DNA from: Ashinkailepas kermadecensis
Taxonomy: Eukaryota; Arthropoda; Thecostraca; Neolepadidae
Length of the DNA: 64,000 nt
Direction of reading: 5' to 3'
Assembly (NCBI GenBank): GCA_034440615.1
Contig: JAOTOM010003968.1
Location: 140,492 to 204,491 of the forward strand
Shown here: piece by piece, positions 12,162 to 23,875 of the stretch
How the letters are laid out: every line of letters begins with the position of its first letter
Numbering within the stretch: the stretch's first letter is position 1
Notes under the pieces: model-generated
What the model saw: only the letters and a program-made list of their open reading frames with translations
Databases searched by the model: none
Told to the model about the DNA's origin: nothing
Position numbers and translations under genes: made by a program

Positions 12162-12725
12162 CGTGAGCTGGCGACCGCTGTTTACATCGGGGCCGAGCGA
12201 CCTGGGAACGAGCGACAAACGAAACGAGCTATGTTTGTACAATACGTGTCGAACGTTCACCTTATGCCCACCAAGTTTTGTCCGATATCCACTTGAATGT
12301 CCGTCGGACATGCACAAGAGATTCTCCCGATGCCGGTTCGTTCTTTACTTCCCCCGCCCTGTCCCCACCACCACCGCCCGGTTGTCTGCCAGCTACCAGT
12401 TCGTTATCGGCCCTTTATTCACGCTTGTATTCATCTCCCTTATTCACCCCTTCATTTACCCCCTGTATTCACCCCCTTTGTTACATACGGGTATTACACC
12501 CCCTGTATTATACCCATGATTCCATTCGTCTGCCATGTGCCATCATATGTTGTCGGTTGTATTCCGCCCCTGTGTGGGCCCGCCCGTTCGGCCTCGGTCT
12601 TTCACCAGAGGCGACCAACCGACCGCCGCCGCCGCCGGTACTATGAAGTGCCGGTGGGTGCGCCATCGGCACAATGACTGATGATATGTCGGATCAATGT
12701 GCCCCCCCTCCACCAGACATGATCG
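12162..12725. other. Intronic pyrimidine-rich DNA, no feature
   Basis: Lies within the Mxd intron. C/T-rich on + around 12340-12530. No exon or element was recognised. Confidence 0.5.
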
Positions 12726-13003
12726 GCGGACAGGCTGCCGTCGGGGACCTGTCCACTGGCGGTCCTGTACACCGCACTGAGACGACCACAGATCGGACAG
12801 GCTGCCGTCGGGGACCTGTCCTCTGGCGGTCCTGTACACCGTACTGAGACGACCACAGATCGGACAGGCTGCCGTCGGGGACCTGTCCACTGGCGGTCCT
12901 GTACACCGTACTGAGACGACCACAGATCGGACAGGCTGCCGTCGGGGACCTGTCCACTGGCGGTCCTGTACACCGTACTGAGACGACCACAGATCGGACA
13001 GGT
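12726..13003. repeat. 67-bp minisatellite, about 4 copies
   Basis: Units contain ACAGGCTGCCGTCGGGGACC and GAGACGACCACAGATCGG. They differ by single bases (CACTGG versus CTCTGG). Intronic to Mxd. Confidence 0.95.
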
Positions 13004-13600
13004 CGGGTGGCTGTAGTGTCCGGGGGAGACGGGTCGCCAGCTGATGGTGGCTGTAGTGTCCGGGGAGACTGGTCGCCAGCTGGTGGTGGCTGTAGTGTCC
13101 GGGGAGACTGGTCGCCAGCTGGTGGTGGCTGTAGTGTCCGGGGAGACTGGTCGCCAGCTGGTGGTGGCTGTAGTGTCCGGGGAGACTGGTCGCCAGCTGG
13201 TGTGGTGGGTGGAGGGGCTGTAGTGTCCGGGGAGACTGGTCGCCAGCTGGTGGTGGCTGTAGTGTCCGTGGGAGACGGGTCGCCAGCTGGTCGTCAGCTG
13301 TGGTAGCCGTAGTGTCCGGGGAGACTGGTAGCCAGCTGGTGGTGGCTGTAGTGTCCGGGGGAGACTGGTCGCCAGCTGGTGGTGGCTGTAGTGTCCGGGG
13401 GAGACTGGTCGCCAGCTGGTGGTGGCTGTAGTGTCCGGGGAGACTGGTCTCCAGCTGGTAGTGGCTGTAGTGTCCGGGGGAGACTGGTCGCCAGCTGGTA
13501 GTGGCTGTGGTGTCCGGAGAAGCTGGTCGCCAGCTGGTGGTGGCTGTGGTGTCCGGGGGAGACGGGTCGCCAGTTGGTGGCTGCTGGGTGACCTCGGCAG
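13004..13600. repeat. 39-40-bp minisatellite, about 14 copies
   Basis: Units contain GGTGGTGGCTGTAGTGTCC and GGGGAGACTGGTCGCCAGC. A G-run of four or five gives a 39/40-bp length difference, and one unit near 13200 is expanded. Intronic to Mxd. Confidence 0.95.
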
Positions 13601-15264
13601 TCACAAATATCCGGTGGCGTAACCTGGCGCGTGACGCCACCTCTGAAGTGACCGTCTGCAGGTAGGCGTGCTTGGTGGAACAGGGCGAGCGCAGCGGGCT
13701 GCCCGTCGGACGCGCATTGTTGAAGCGTTGGGTGTCGTCCTCACGCATGCCGAGTCCGGCACGCCTGCCTCTCATACACAATAGTCGGCTCTCGTGTGAC
13801 CACGCAGCGGTATCGAGAACCGTCACACGCGTGTGACTTCGCTCCGAGATGATGCAACGAGTGTACACTGCCGGGCGACGAAGCTCCAGCTGAAGCTCGT
13901 GTCCGACCGCCTTCAGTACGTCACGGTGGAGAGAAGTGGGCGAGGTCTAAATAACGGGGGAATATGCGGCAGCCTCCAGAGTTCGCTGTTCCTCACAGAA
14001 CTGGCTTTACAATCGTAATTATTCGGGTTCAATCTGTGTCGATGTCTTTGGGATCTCTCTCGTCCATTATTGTTGTACGGTCATTAAGGAAGGATGTTTA
14101 ACATACGTGCATGCAATTCAGAAAACCATGGATTTCGCACCTTGCACATACTCTACGGCTGACGCAAACTCTACGCATCCGTGGGCGAAGTGTGAAATTA
14201 CGTTTGTGGCTGGCCGTCTGCCAGCTTTATCAGCAGCATCCACCTAGATAGCCTTAGAGCACATGATGAAGTGGGTCACTACACGCCCTGACCGCCATGC
14301 CTCACAAGCTTCAGATTCGATCTTCGCCACACCTGACCCTCCGGTTATGTTGTTCCGTGACAGCAGGGGCTTCGCTACCAGTGGTGAAGAGTAGATCGAC
14401 GGGTCCGTCCCCTCGCAATAATTAGAGACCCGACCCCCAATAGTTCGGGCCGCTAACAATAATTAATTAAAAAGGAAAATGTGTTTTGGTCTACTACATG
14501 GGGATTTTAGCACGGCGCAAATTCACATAGATACACAGACACACTATATGTGTATGCACGGCGTAAGTCCCATTTTCGGCACCCTTGCGGGACAGTTTTG
14601 TTCACGTACTTGCCCTCAAACTACCCGCCGCAGCACGTTGTGCACACGGCGGGTCTTTCCAGATTGTCGGGCCCCTTAAACAGAGGACTGATCCACTGAC
14701 ACGAGGCTGGGCCGTGCCCTCGGGGCCTGTGACCGAGTCGAAGGATCTGTTTAGAGGTGCCCTTGCCCTTGAACCAGATACCACGGGCGCTGGTCGGTCA
14801 GCGTTATTCCCGTGGCACGGCGAACACTCCCCAGTTGCTGTCATCTCCTGGGTGGGTAACAGCCGGCCGAGAAAAAGCCTGCCCGATGTCACACTGATAC
14901 CTTGTACCTCCCACACTCGAAACAGACGCATTGGCCGACTGTGTCCCGCAAGTGGTTTACTAATTATTGAACTGGCTGGACCCCAACCAATTCATTTTCC
15001 GACACTTCGAACACCCCAACAGAAAACCCATGGTGGAGCCCCTGCGTGGCAGTAGCCTCATCGGCTTATCGTGGTAATATTTCTGCTCTCTATTTCTGCC
15101 ACAGAACTAGATCCACTAGATTCTATATATCTGCATATGCCACTAGATATGCCACTAGATCTCTATATCTCTCTATTTCTGCCACACCTGACGAAATGGT
15201 GCATCCACATCCCTTCCATTTGAAGATGGTGACGCTCACCTAAAAGGGTAAGCAGCATTGTGAA
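13601..15264. other. Intronic unique DNA, nothing recognised
   Basis: Within the Mxd intron. An open frame at 14585-15055 (+) lies in GC-rich sequence but matches no family I know and lacks clear splice context. No repeats or elements were recognised. Confidence 0.45.
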
Positions 15265-15267
15265 TGT

Positions 15268-15386
15268 TTTAGGAGCCACTTCAACATGGTGGGACCCTCG
15301 GAAACTCTCTGTAGCATGGTCCCGGTTTAGGAGCCACTTCAACATGGTGGGACCCTCGGAGACCCTCTGTAGCATGGTCTCGGTTT
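15268..15386. repeat. 58-bp tandem duplication
   Basis: Two copies, at 15268 and 15326, of a unit containing TTTAGGAGCCACTTCAACAT and GTAGCATGGTC. Confidence 0.9.
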
Positions 15387-15514
15387 CCGTACAGCCACCG
15401 AGGCACCCATTCTGGTCAAATATATGAAAGGCGTATTGGTGAATTTCCTTGTGTATATTGAGCTGATAAGGTTCCTTCTTAGTTCCTTATCGGAATGTCC
15501 TTTGCTGAACAAAG

Positions 15515-15680
15515 GGATTTCAATAATCCGTCTAAGGGTAAGTTGTCCGTCTCACAATCGAAAGATTGTGGGTTCGAGTTTCGCCTGTCGCTACCCTTCG
15601 CCCGCGGCCAATCGGCGTGAGAGATTGGCGGCGCTACATGACTCAACGGTCGATGTGTCGTAAAACCAATATCCAAACAA
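15515..15680 (+). mobile_element. tRNA-derived SINE, type A, with 16-bp target duplication
   Basis: The 16-bp string CCTTTGCTGAACAAAG occurs at 15499-15514 and again at 15681-15696, directly flanking the insert. The insert has the type A features from the anticodon arm onward (ACAATCGAAAGATTGTGGG, GGTTCGAGT, CGGCCAATCGGCGTGAGAG, TCGATGTGTCGTAAAACC). The first part of the tRNA head is altered. The clean duplication shows LINE-style target-primed insertion. Confidence 0.92.
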
Positions 15681-15762
15681 CCTTTGCTGAACAAAGAAAA
15701 AGTGAACCGACTATCCCAGCACCTCGAAAGCCGAGGAGCTGAATCCGCCCCTGCGGTCAAGT

Positions 15763-15921
15763 GGTTGGTTATTGGTTTTACGACACGTCGACCGTTGAGT
15801 CATGTAGCGTCGCCAATCTCTCACGCCGATTGGTCGCGGGCGAAGAGTAGCGACAGGTGAGACTCGAACCCACAACCTAACGATTGTGAGACGAGCATCT
15901 TACCCTAGACCACTCGTCCCC
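15763..15921 (-). mobile_element. tRNA-derived SINE, type A, reverse orientation
   Basis: Full-length copy on the - strand, from the CCAATAACCAACCA tail at 15763 to the GGGGACGAGTGGTCTAGGG head at 15921. CCCCTGCGG followed by TCA or CCA flanks both ends (about 15748 and 15919), a probable short target duplication. It lies only about 70 bp from the + copy, giving an inverted SINE pair inside the Mxd intron. Confidence 0.88.
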
Positions 15922-16454
15922 TGCGGCCAGATGTGTGCGGCGTCAGCACTACAGGTGTGACGATGGTGAATCTGAGCTGATGGTACTGCCGTTGTCAAAC
16001 CAACGAACGACCCCCCGGGCTACCAACAGTTAGGCTCGGGCGATCATCCATGTCTACTAGTGATCAACCCACCTGTCTATAGTGCGATCATCCCCACCTG
16101 TCTACTAGTGCGACCATCCCCACCTGTCTACTTTATTTCATTACCATTTGTCACTTGGGCGCTGTATAACCAATGCTTGATGCGCCCTAAAACGCCCAAT
16201 AACTAGCTACCTTTGTCACTGCCCCATTACGCCCAATATGCCACCTTGAACCGGTCGAAAGTGTACACGAGATATAGATATTCCGCATTTATGCCCATAA
16301 ATCCCATATTCTGAATATGTGGTGCACTTGACGAGAATATTGTTCCCATATATCAGTCGCACAGCATGAACTCAATAATCCGTTTTAATTTGGAAACTGG
16401 TCTTTATATGAAGCATATTTGTGACGACGGGATTGTAATACGTACTCCCGGCAA

Positions 16455-16545
16455 GTTCCCATCGTCACCAATGCTGTTAACCACTGAAGTCGAGATGCGC
16501 TCCCGAATGTTCCCATCGTCACCAATGCTGTCAACCACTGAAGTT
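16455..16545. repeat. 54-bp tandem duplication
   Basis: GTTCCCATCGTCACCAATGC occurs at 16455 and 16509, followed by similar sequence. Confidence 0.85.
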
Positions 16546-16711
16546 GTTGCCATTGTATCAAATGTGCATATTGGCGTCTAGACACCAATGCGATATCGGT
16601 AACCGCAAGCCAGCAGCTAAGCGGAAGCCCTTGCGTTGTGCGGCTTGTTCCGGCGACTTTGGTATCGCCTGCCAGAGTCGGCTCGCACGGCCGGTTACTC
16701 AGATGCAATAA

Positions 16712-17060
16712 TACTCAGGTACTGCATCAGCCTGCTGTGTTATGAAGCTCTCAGATGCCGCTGCGGCCTTGTCAGGCGATAGTGCTGATCACCGCGTACT
16801 CGGGTGTTGCATCAGCCTACTGTGTTATGAAGCTCTCAGATGCCGCTGCGGCCCTGTCTGGCGATAGTGCTTATCGCCGCGTACTCTGGTATTGCATCAG
16901 CCTGCTGTGTTATGAAGCTCTCAGATGCCGCTGCGGCCTTGTCAGGCGATAGTGCTGATCACCGCGTACTCGGGTGTTGCATCAGCCTACTGTGCTATGA
17001 AGCTCTCAGATGCCGCTGCGGCCCTGTCTGGCGGCCCTGTCTGGCGATAGTGCTGATCAC
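16712..17060. repeat. 85-bp minisatellite, 4 copies
   Basis: GCATCAGCCT recurs at 16724, 16809, 16894 and 16979, an exact 85-bp period. Alternate units agree more closely with each other (CTTGTCAGGCG versus CCTGTCTGGCG), hinting at a 170-bp dimer. Confidence 0.93.
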
Positions 17061-17540
17061 TTCTGCTAAAACAGCGGCGTACTCAAAATACCGCGAGATA
17101 TGTTTCACGAAGTTTTTTTAACCTGCAGTTCAAATTTCAGGCCGGCAAATTCAAGCACGTACCTTCACCGTCGGCTTATAGAATGAGAACGCTTTAAACA
17201 TCAGTGTCCGTCCTGGTTCACCGCCCAACTGTAGATTTCACTGGAGTCTGATGGTAAAGCATCGCTGCCATCTTCGGGGGTTGTTCGTGCTTTATCCAGG
17301 TTCTACAGCTGCAATGTGTCTGCAATGTATCTGTCTGTGTCAGCGCCGGCTGATCTTGTATGCATATTGGTTGTTTGTGTCTTTCAACTTTGACACTTTG
17401 TTTTTCATGGAGATGTTTACAAACGCCTGTAGATTTGTCATTTAAACTATTCAGCTTTTTGCCGATTCTTACCCAAGTGTCGGCAGAATTCAAGCAGGCA
17501 ACAATGTATTTGCGTGTTGCTGGTGCCTGCATTTGCACTA

Positions 17541-17564
17541 TGAATATATATGTATATATATTTA

Positions 17565-17646
<82 letters not shown>

Positions 17647-17656
17647 AATATAAATA
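17541..17656. repeat. (TA)n microsatellite
   Basis: Almost pure TA dinucleotides, ending 80 bp before the acceptor of the last Mxd exon. This also accounts for the open frames reading YIYIYI. Confidence 0.98.
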
Positions 17657-17736
17657 TGACTATCATGTATGCTGTGGATCGGGTCGTTGCCATGCCAGTG
17701 TGTCCTGACCGTGGTCATGTCACGTGTTTGCGGCAG

Positions 17737-17946
17737 TCGTTGGAGGACAAGGATCGGATGAACAACAGGTATAAGGAGCAGCTGCGTCGTCAGCAGCGGC
17801 AGCTGTGTCTGCAGCTGCAGCTGCAGGACCGGCGGTTAAGCCAGGCTCAGCGGCGTGCCTCCAACAGCGTGTCCTCATCGGGCTACTCGGCCTCGGACCT
17901 CTCCGAGTCGGCAGACTCGCCCGACTCGCCCGACTCGGGTCAGTAG
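17737..17946 (+). CDS. Mxd: Mad/Mxd-type bHLHZip protein: leucine zipper and C-terminal exon
   Basis: Follows an acceptor ending GCGGCAG at 17736 and joins in phase 0 to the exon ending 11280, giving ...TRARDYIR then SLEDKDRMNNRYKEQLRR. The exon encodes 69 residues and ends in TAG (17944-17946). The first 30 residues form the zipper that follows helix 2 in the Mad family, rich in Gln and Arg (QLRRQQRQLCLQLQLQ). The tail is Ser/Asp rich (SVSSSGYSASDLSESAD). Vertebrate Mxd proteins also have an acidic Ser-rich tail after the zipper, but theirs is longer. The intron between the two exons is 6.46 kb, mostly minisatellite plus SINEs. What is inferred: both exons belong to one gene, from phase, order and family match. 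Confidence 0.85.
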   Translation, partial: SLEDKDRMNNRYKEQLRRQQRQLCLQLQLQDRRLSQAQRRASNSVSSSGYSASDLSESADSPDSPDSGQ

Positions 17947-18164
17947 TGACACACACTGCCCCGACTGCCCTCCGTCACGCGGATCAGTGTCACGATGCCA
18001 CTCGTGCCTGCCAGTGTTTGACGACGTCCCTACTGGCTGCAGCGGTGCCGGCTGTCGGCCGCCGCCAGACGCCGCTCACTGTGCCGACCGGGCAGCACGG
18101 CCTGGCAGTGCCACTCGCCACGGCAGGCACAGTGCAGTGCCAGACGGGTCGGTGGGGCCGCGGT

Positions 18165-18440
18165 TACAGTACCGGCTGAAGTGGGGCCGCTATTCCGGCT
18201 GAGGTAGGGCCGCGACACCAGCTGAGGTAGAGCCGCTATACCAACTGAGGTGAAGGGCCGCGACACCAACTGCGGTAGGGCCGCGACACCAGCTGAGGTA
18301 GGGCCGCTGTACCAGCTGAGGTAGAGTCGCGACACCAGCTAAGGTAGAGCCGCTATACCGGCTGAGGTAAAGCCGCTATACCAGCTGAGATAGGGCCGCG
18401 ATACCAGCTGGCGTAGGGCCACGATGCCAGTTGAGCTATG
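18165..18440. repeat. 23-24-bp minisatellite, about 12 diverged copies
   Basis: Units of the type TAGGGCCGCGACACCAGCTG with two states (GCGACACC versus GCTATACC). It begins about 220 bp after the Mxd stop codon and so may lie in the 3' UTR or just beyond. Confidence 0.92.
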
Positions 18441-18574
18441 ACCACGATCCCAACAGGCGGGTGTACGGAGCCAGCAGATTCGTGTCACCGGCGGACCAAG
18501 GTCAGCCGAGTACTGTCAGTCACGGCCTCCAGCGGAGCCGGCCGCCGCCGGCGGCGGTGTACTCTACCTGGCAA

Positions 18575-18670
18575 TGGCGTCGCCACGAAATTCTTCCAGG
18601 GGGGGGAGGCAATGTTGAAAGGGGGCCTCCTGCTCCCCGAAAGGGACCACCGCTATGTTAGGGCCTCCTA
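18575..18670. mobile_element. Possible terminus of the GGCC-rich element family
   Basis: ATGGCGTCGCCACGAAATTC, then a G-run and GGCCTCC motifs, resembles the start of the elements ending near 23870 and 55105. It is short and diverged. Confidence 0.3.
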
Positions 18671-19489
18671 TTGTTTTTAGGCTCTTACTATGGTTCCAGA
18701 ATGGGAAGAATGATATCATATTGATGTCTTGTTTGTTCTTGGCATGGTGCATCATTTACGCAAAACGCAATAACAAAAATATTTCTGTTTTCGCTGAGAA
18801 CTGAGCCATACCAGGGCATAAATAAGTAATATGTGGATAAATACCTAAGTGCCAAAACAAACCAATGTCTTAATGCTTTCTCGACCAGAAGAATCTTCCC
18901 GGTGGCCTCTAGATTGCAGCGAGCTGGCGGGGCTGGTGCTAAGCATATCTTAAAGACATATCACATTGATCAACCCACTTCTATTTCCACCAAGTCTAAC
19001 TGAATATAGCTAGATTCATCACTACTGTTAGTCATTCCCACCAGATTGCGGTCATAAGCGAGCTTAAACGATCTTTTCTCAGTCATCGGACGACAATTTC
19101 GCGAAGGTGAAAACGAGAAATGGGTTGAATTGGTTTTCTGATCGCCATCCTAGGGATTTGTTGATTTTGTATAACATTTGGTGCTGGCTGCAAGGCACCT
19201 GGCACACAAGATAAAATAGTAAATCCTCAGCGAATAAATGCACGGCAAGAACAAGCATTGAACAATAATGCATAAATGATAATGGAACAATAAATAAATG
19301 GCAATGCATAAATAATTGCAAAGCCTTTAAATTCCACGCCGTCACGCCCATGGTTTTCGCTGTGCTGTACCGTTTTGTAAATGACGTTGAGAAGGCATTA
19401 AAGCTCTGAATCTCTAATCATGCAGGCTGTAATCACAGAAGACAAGTTTGTAGGAAGAAGAGGCATTTAAAAACATAATTCCTCCCATT
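18671..19489. other. AT-rich intergenic DNA, no feature
   Basis: No array, exon or element was recognised. Confidence 0.5.
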
Positions 19490-19595
19490 TTATATGGGCG
19501 GTGTTGTTTTGTATGCTTGCGAGGGGAATTTTCCCCCTCAATGCTGGCTTTGCCGCATGGGCGTATGTTTCTGACAATTATTGGGGGACCAGTGG
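19490..19595 (-). repeat. Dispersed repeat family D, copy 2 (fragment)
   Basis: Short similarity with 45820-45910, including TTGTATGCTT, a CCCCC stretch, then AATG[CT]TGGCTTTG[CT]C. Diverged. Confidence 0.4.
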
Positions 19596-19864
19596 CGTAC
19601 CTATATTTGCGCTAAGGGGAGGGGCAAACGTATTTGGAGAGGGTCCATTTACCCCATTCAAAAGACCTCAGATTTCGACCACTATTTTGTCAAAGGGGAC
19701 CTTTTTAAATATAATAATTAGTTCCCAACTGAATTGTCCTGTGGAGGGGCCTAACCTACCACTATCCTTTCTGATTCGTCGGATTTCAACCCTAACTCCC
19801 CCACCCTGTTCCAAGGTTTTCTTTTGGCATCCCTTGATAAGTCACCTCACACTGCTGAAATTAG

Positions 19865-20010
19865 ACGTATACAAATCACTTTAAAATGTAAAATTTCCAA
19901 ATTTCAGACATTCCAGTTCATAGTGCCCGGTCGCGACGTCGCCAACGTTCGTGCACGTGCGCACCCATCTTGCGCCTTCGGCGCATTCTCCACACTTCGT
20001 GTGATGCTGC
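19865..20010 (+). mobile_element. Unclassified dispersed repeat (AT stretch plus GCGCCTTCGGCGC), copy 2
   Basis: AATTTCC/AAATTTCAG-rich sequence leads into TTGCGCCTTCGGCGCATTC. The same order is seen at 2165-2345 and, in reverse, at 55735-55895. Confidence 0.4.
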
Positions 20011-20219
20011 GGTTTCTGCTAGGCCTCCTACGTTTTGCTAATTGCTGCCACATGATAGACTTGCGCCATATCTGACGTAACGGAATGCTTCGTATGGGCG
20101 TCCGTTGCGAAAATTCGATCATTGGTTCCCTACTTCCCACATTTTATGGTGGTTAAGAAATGCGGATACCCGCTGAGCTTTGATGCACCTCATATCTTTG
20201 ATTATATATGCTCCCAGAT

Positions 20220-22260
20220 TGGCTACCAAACCGAGGTCCTGTCTCAGTGTTCTCTTTTAACCCCTTTCGTCTTTCTTCGTCTACGGATGTGTCTTAGGGC
20301 TCCAATCCATTTTTGTTATGGGTCCAACACATTTTCGAAACCCCTGCTCGTTTTAGGGTTCTGTTGCTTTTTGTGCACCGATGATATTTTTAGGTGTCTG
20401 GGCGTTTTCAATGATCCCATGTGTTTATTTAGTGCCCGTTCTTTTTGTTCGTTTTGGGACCATGTTGGTTTTTGCGGCCCCAGCCTCTTTTTCAGGCCCG
20501 TGTGCGGTCGCATGGTCCCTGTGTGCCTTGAGAGCTTCCGGTGTATTTTTTTTTAGAGCTCCTGGTATGTTTATTTTGGGCTGCAACGCATGTTTTAAGG
20601 CCCTGTCGCTTTTTGCGAGACTGTGCGCTTTGGAGGGCCAGTTGCATTTTCGGCCCCCGATTGCTCTTAGGGTCCCCGCTGTGTTTATTTGGGGCTTCTG
20701 ACGCACATTTGTATGCGTACGATTACGCATTTTGGGGCTTAAAAGTACGATTCAGTACGATTTTGTGGCTTCGGTGCAATTTGTATGGGTTCCAGCGTGA
20801 CTTATCGCGCCCAGGCGCGTGGTTCCAGGGACCCAACGCCAGTTTTCTGGGCTGAACGCGATTTTTGTGGATCTCTTCTGATTTTTTTTAACAGTTTTTT
20901 TTCGGATACTGTTGCGATTTTTGGGCTCACACTGTGCATATGTGGGGCCCTAGACGCAATTTTTGGGAGCCCCGACGTGCATTTTTATGCCCAGACCAAA
21001 ATTTTCTGACTACCGCTGGGAATTGTGGGTCCCGAGCGCGATGTTTGGGGGGACCGGTTCGAGTTTGCGGGGCACGTTGTACTTAGCTGTGGCCCCAACG
21101 CTATCTTGGCGGTTCCTGTCGCATATTTTCGGGGATATTTTCGGCCCTCGGAGCGAGTTTTCTGGGGCCCGCCGTATTTATTTGGAGCCCACTGCGTGAA
21201 TTCTGGTGGACCGACACGAATTTTGGCGGCCCTAGCGCGACTTTTGGGGGCCCCGGCACGATTCTTGGGAGCTTATCACTCTTAGGGGGATGGAGGTATT
21301 TGCCCCTTTGATATGCCACTGCGGCCACCGAAGGAGTTTTTTTTTCAGTCGAAGGCACCTTTCGGAGTATAAAAGCCCTCCGGGTATTTTTTTCCGGCCC
21401 TGTTCTTAATTTTCCGGTGCTGTGGTCGATTCGATCGAGTCTCGGTGTGAACTTTTTGGATATAGAGTTCTATTTCTTTAAAAGTCCTTGTGATATTTTT
21501 GGGTCCCGGTGCGATTGTTTTTCGGTGCCCTGACAAGTTTTTTCCGGTGCCCAACGGGGTTTGGGGGGGGACCTTGACCCGATTTTTGAGGCCGCAGATT
21601 GACATTCCGGTTTATAATTGATTGGGGGAGGGGGGGGGCAGCTGCAACTTTTGGGGTTCCGGCGCGACTTTTTGGGCCCCCAGTGTGATTTGCAAGGGCT
21701 GCGACGCGACTTTTTTTAGTCCGAATGCAATCTTTGTGTGTACTAAAATATATATAAAACCCCTTATATAAAAAATTTGTTATCAAAGTAACCATAAGGG
21801 TTACGTTATTGCTAATATGTTGCTTTTGTGTCAAGCACCTCCTTATATTGAAGCGCGATGTTTTATTAAAAAAATTTTTAAAAAAAGGGAGCATCTAAGG
21901 ATTTTCGTTATATTAAGCAATCTTTTGTGTCCCAACGTCATTTGCTTGGATCCCAACGCGAGGTTTTAAAAATCTCGACACTTTTTGGGGGTCCAATGCG
22001 TTTTGGAGGCTTTTGGCGTCATTGTTGGGGCCCCAGAGTGACTATCCATGTCCGGATTGTTTTTCGTTTCCCCGGCTTCATTTGCGTCCCAATGAGACTG
22101 CTGGAGAACGGTACGACTTGTCGTGCTACTAGCGTGATTTTCATGGTCCGGCGTGACTTTTTGATAGCCCAGGCTCAGCGTGATTTTCAGGGGTCCCGGC
22201 GAATCTTTTTGGGCCCATATCTTGATTTTCAAGTACCCCGGCACGACTCCTACCATTTAT
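20220..22260. repeat. Highly degenerate short-period block, GGGGCCCC plus T-run units
   Basis: About 2 kb of quasi-repeats spaced roughly 25-35 bp. Each has a GGGGCCC-like core, a GCGCGA-like stretch and a TTTTT run (for example around 20940-21000 and 21220-21270). No two units are identical, so this is old or built from many related pieces. It merges at about 22260 into the CCTCC-rich block. No coding evidence. Confidence 0.65.
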
Positions 22261-23875
22261 TAGGGGCTTCTTGCAAATTATAGGCCTCCTCTGGCGTCTT
22301 AGGGATCTCGTCTCATTTCCTGGAGCCTCTGGCGGTTTTGGATGTCTCCTCGTGTGTCCTACCCTCCCGTCTTGGAGGGCCTCCTCCTACATCCTGGGGC
22401 CCCTTTAACATGGCATGGGGCTTCCTCTCATATTCCAGGGGCATTATCTGCCAAATTAGGGTCCTCCTGCCACACCCCGGTGGCCTCCTCCTTTGTCCTG
22501 GCAAAGCCTTACACGTATTGAGGGATCTTCAATTTTGGAAACCTTACCTTCCATACTTGCTACCACTCCCATCTTAAGGGTATCCTCTCATTTCCTGGGA
22601 ACTCCTTCCGGTCCTCGGGGCCTCATTCGGCCCTTGAGACCTCCTACTCCGTCTTGAGGGACTCCTCTCGAGTCCGGCAGGGGTCTCCTTTCCTCTTCTG
22701 GAAGTCTTCTTTTTTTCAAATTAGGGGCCTTTTCTCACGTCTGGGTCCTGCTCTGCGTTTTGATTCGATATTTGCCCATTTTAAGGGTGGCCTCTTATCT
22801 CCTGGTGGACTCCTCTTCTCTCCCAGGTGCCTCCTCTTCCAAATTACAAGCAGCCTTCTTTCTCGCCTGGGACCCGTCTCTCTTATCTAATGGCCTTTCT
22901 CTTCTGTTTTATGGGCCTCCTAATTCATCATGGGGTCTCATTTCCAATCTTGTGTCGTCCGCTTCCGAATTAGATGCCTCCTGCCACGTTTCTGGATCAT
23001 CCTTTTCTATCTTGGTGGTACCTTACCAGTTTTGGGGCCTGCTTTTGCGTCTCCGAAACCTCATCTCATATCCACTGGCTTTCTCTTCCGTCTCAGGGCC
23101 TCCTCTGATTTTCCGGGGCCTCCCTTCCCGTATTGGGGCCTCCTTTGCAACCCTGGGTCCTCCTTTGTAATCCTGTGGGCCTCCGTGCCAGTTGTTGGCA
23201 CTCTCTTGATTTCTGGGGCCTCCTATCCTCTCCTGGGTGACTCCTTTGTCAAATTAGTGGCCCCCTCTCATGTCTTGGGGGCTCCTCACCTGTGTTTGGA
23301 TCTTCATTAGCCTCTTAGCAGGGTGCTTTTGCGTCATAGTCCCAAATCTTCTCTTCTAGGGTCCTCCTCTTCCAAAATATGGGCCTCATCTGGCTGGTCT
23401 CAGTGGCCTTCTCTCATTCTTGCGGAGACCTTCTTATCCATCTTGGGGCTCCCTCTTGCGTCCGAAGAAATATCTACTATCATTCCTTATTTTCTATTGT
23501 AGGGGCCTCCTCTTCCATCTTTGGAGGCCTCGTTTTCCAAATTAAGAATATCCTGCCACCGATCGGAAGCCTTCTTGTCTAACCTGGGTGGCTTCTTGCC
23601 CGTCTCAGTGGCATCCTTTTCATCCTGGGGGCCTCCCAATATCTGTCCTACGTCTCTTATAGGGACCCGATTAGTTTTCCCGGGGACCTCCTTGACAGCT
23701 TGATCTTCTGTCTCGTCGGCCTCCTTGCTCACCTTTTTTCCTGTGCATTTCCGGATAGGGGCCTCCTCAAATTTCAGGGGGCGGCCCCCCCCCAGTCTCA
23801 CGGCAGGGGAAAACTGTCTCCGCTGCCCCCCTCCCCCCGGTGGCGACGCCTCTGCTACCTGGTGGCACGAAATGG
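22260..23875 (-). mobile_element. Degenerate GGCCTCC short-period block with a transposon-like end
   Basis: Quasi-tandem units spaced about 25-35 bp, with a GGGCCTCCT core and a variable C/T-rich spacer. The right end (about 23770-23875), read on the - strand, has GAGGCGTCGCCACCGGGG, a G-rich stretch, TTTTCCCCTGCCGTGA and then CCGGAAATGCACAGG. The same series occurs on + at 55100-55230 and 59165-59270. The array may therefore be the body of an element whose end is this conserved stretch. Confidence 0.5.

Noticed and set aside
11137..13868. Long frames on - (310-441 codons) over the Mxd exon and intron
   Set aside because: Repetitive peptides from the 56-, 67- and 39-bp arrays, antisense to a well supported Mxd exon.
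14585..15055. 156-codon frame on +
   Set aside because: GC-rich intronic sequence with an overlapping open frame on the other strand, no recognised motif and no good splice sites.
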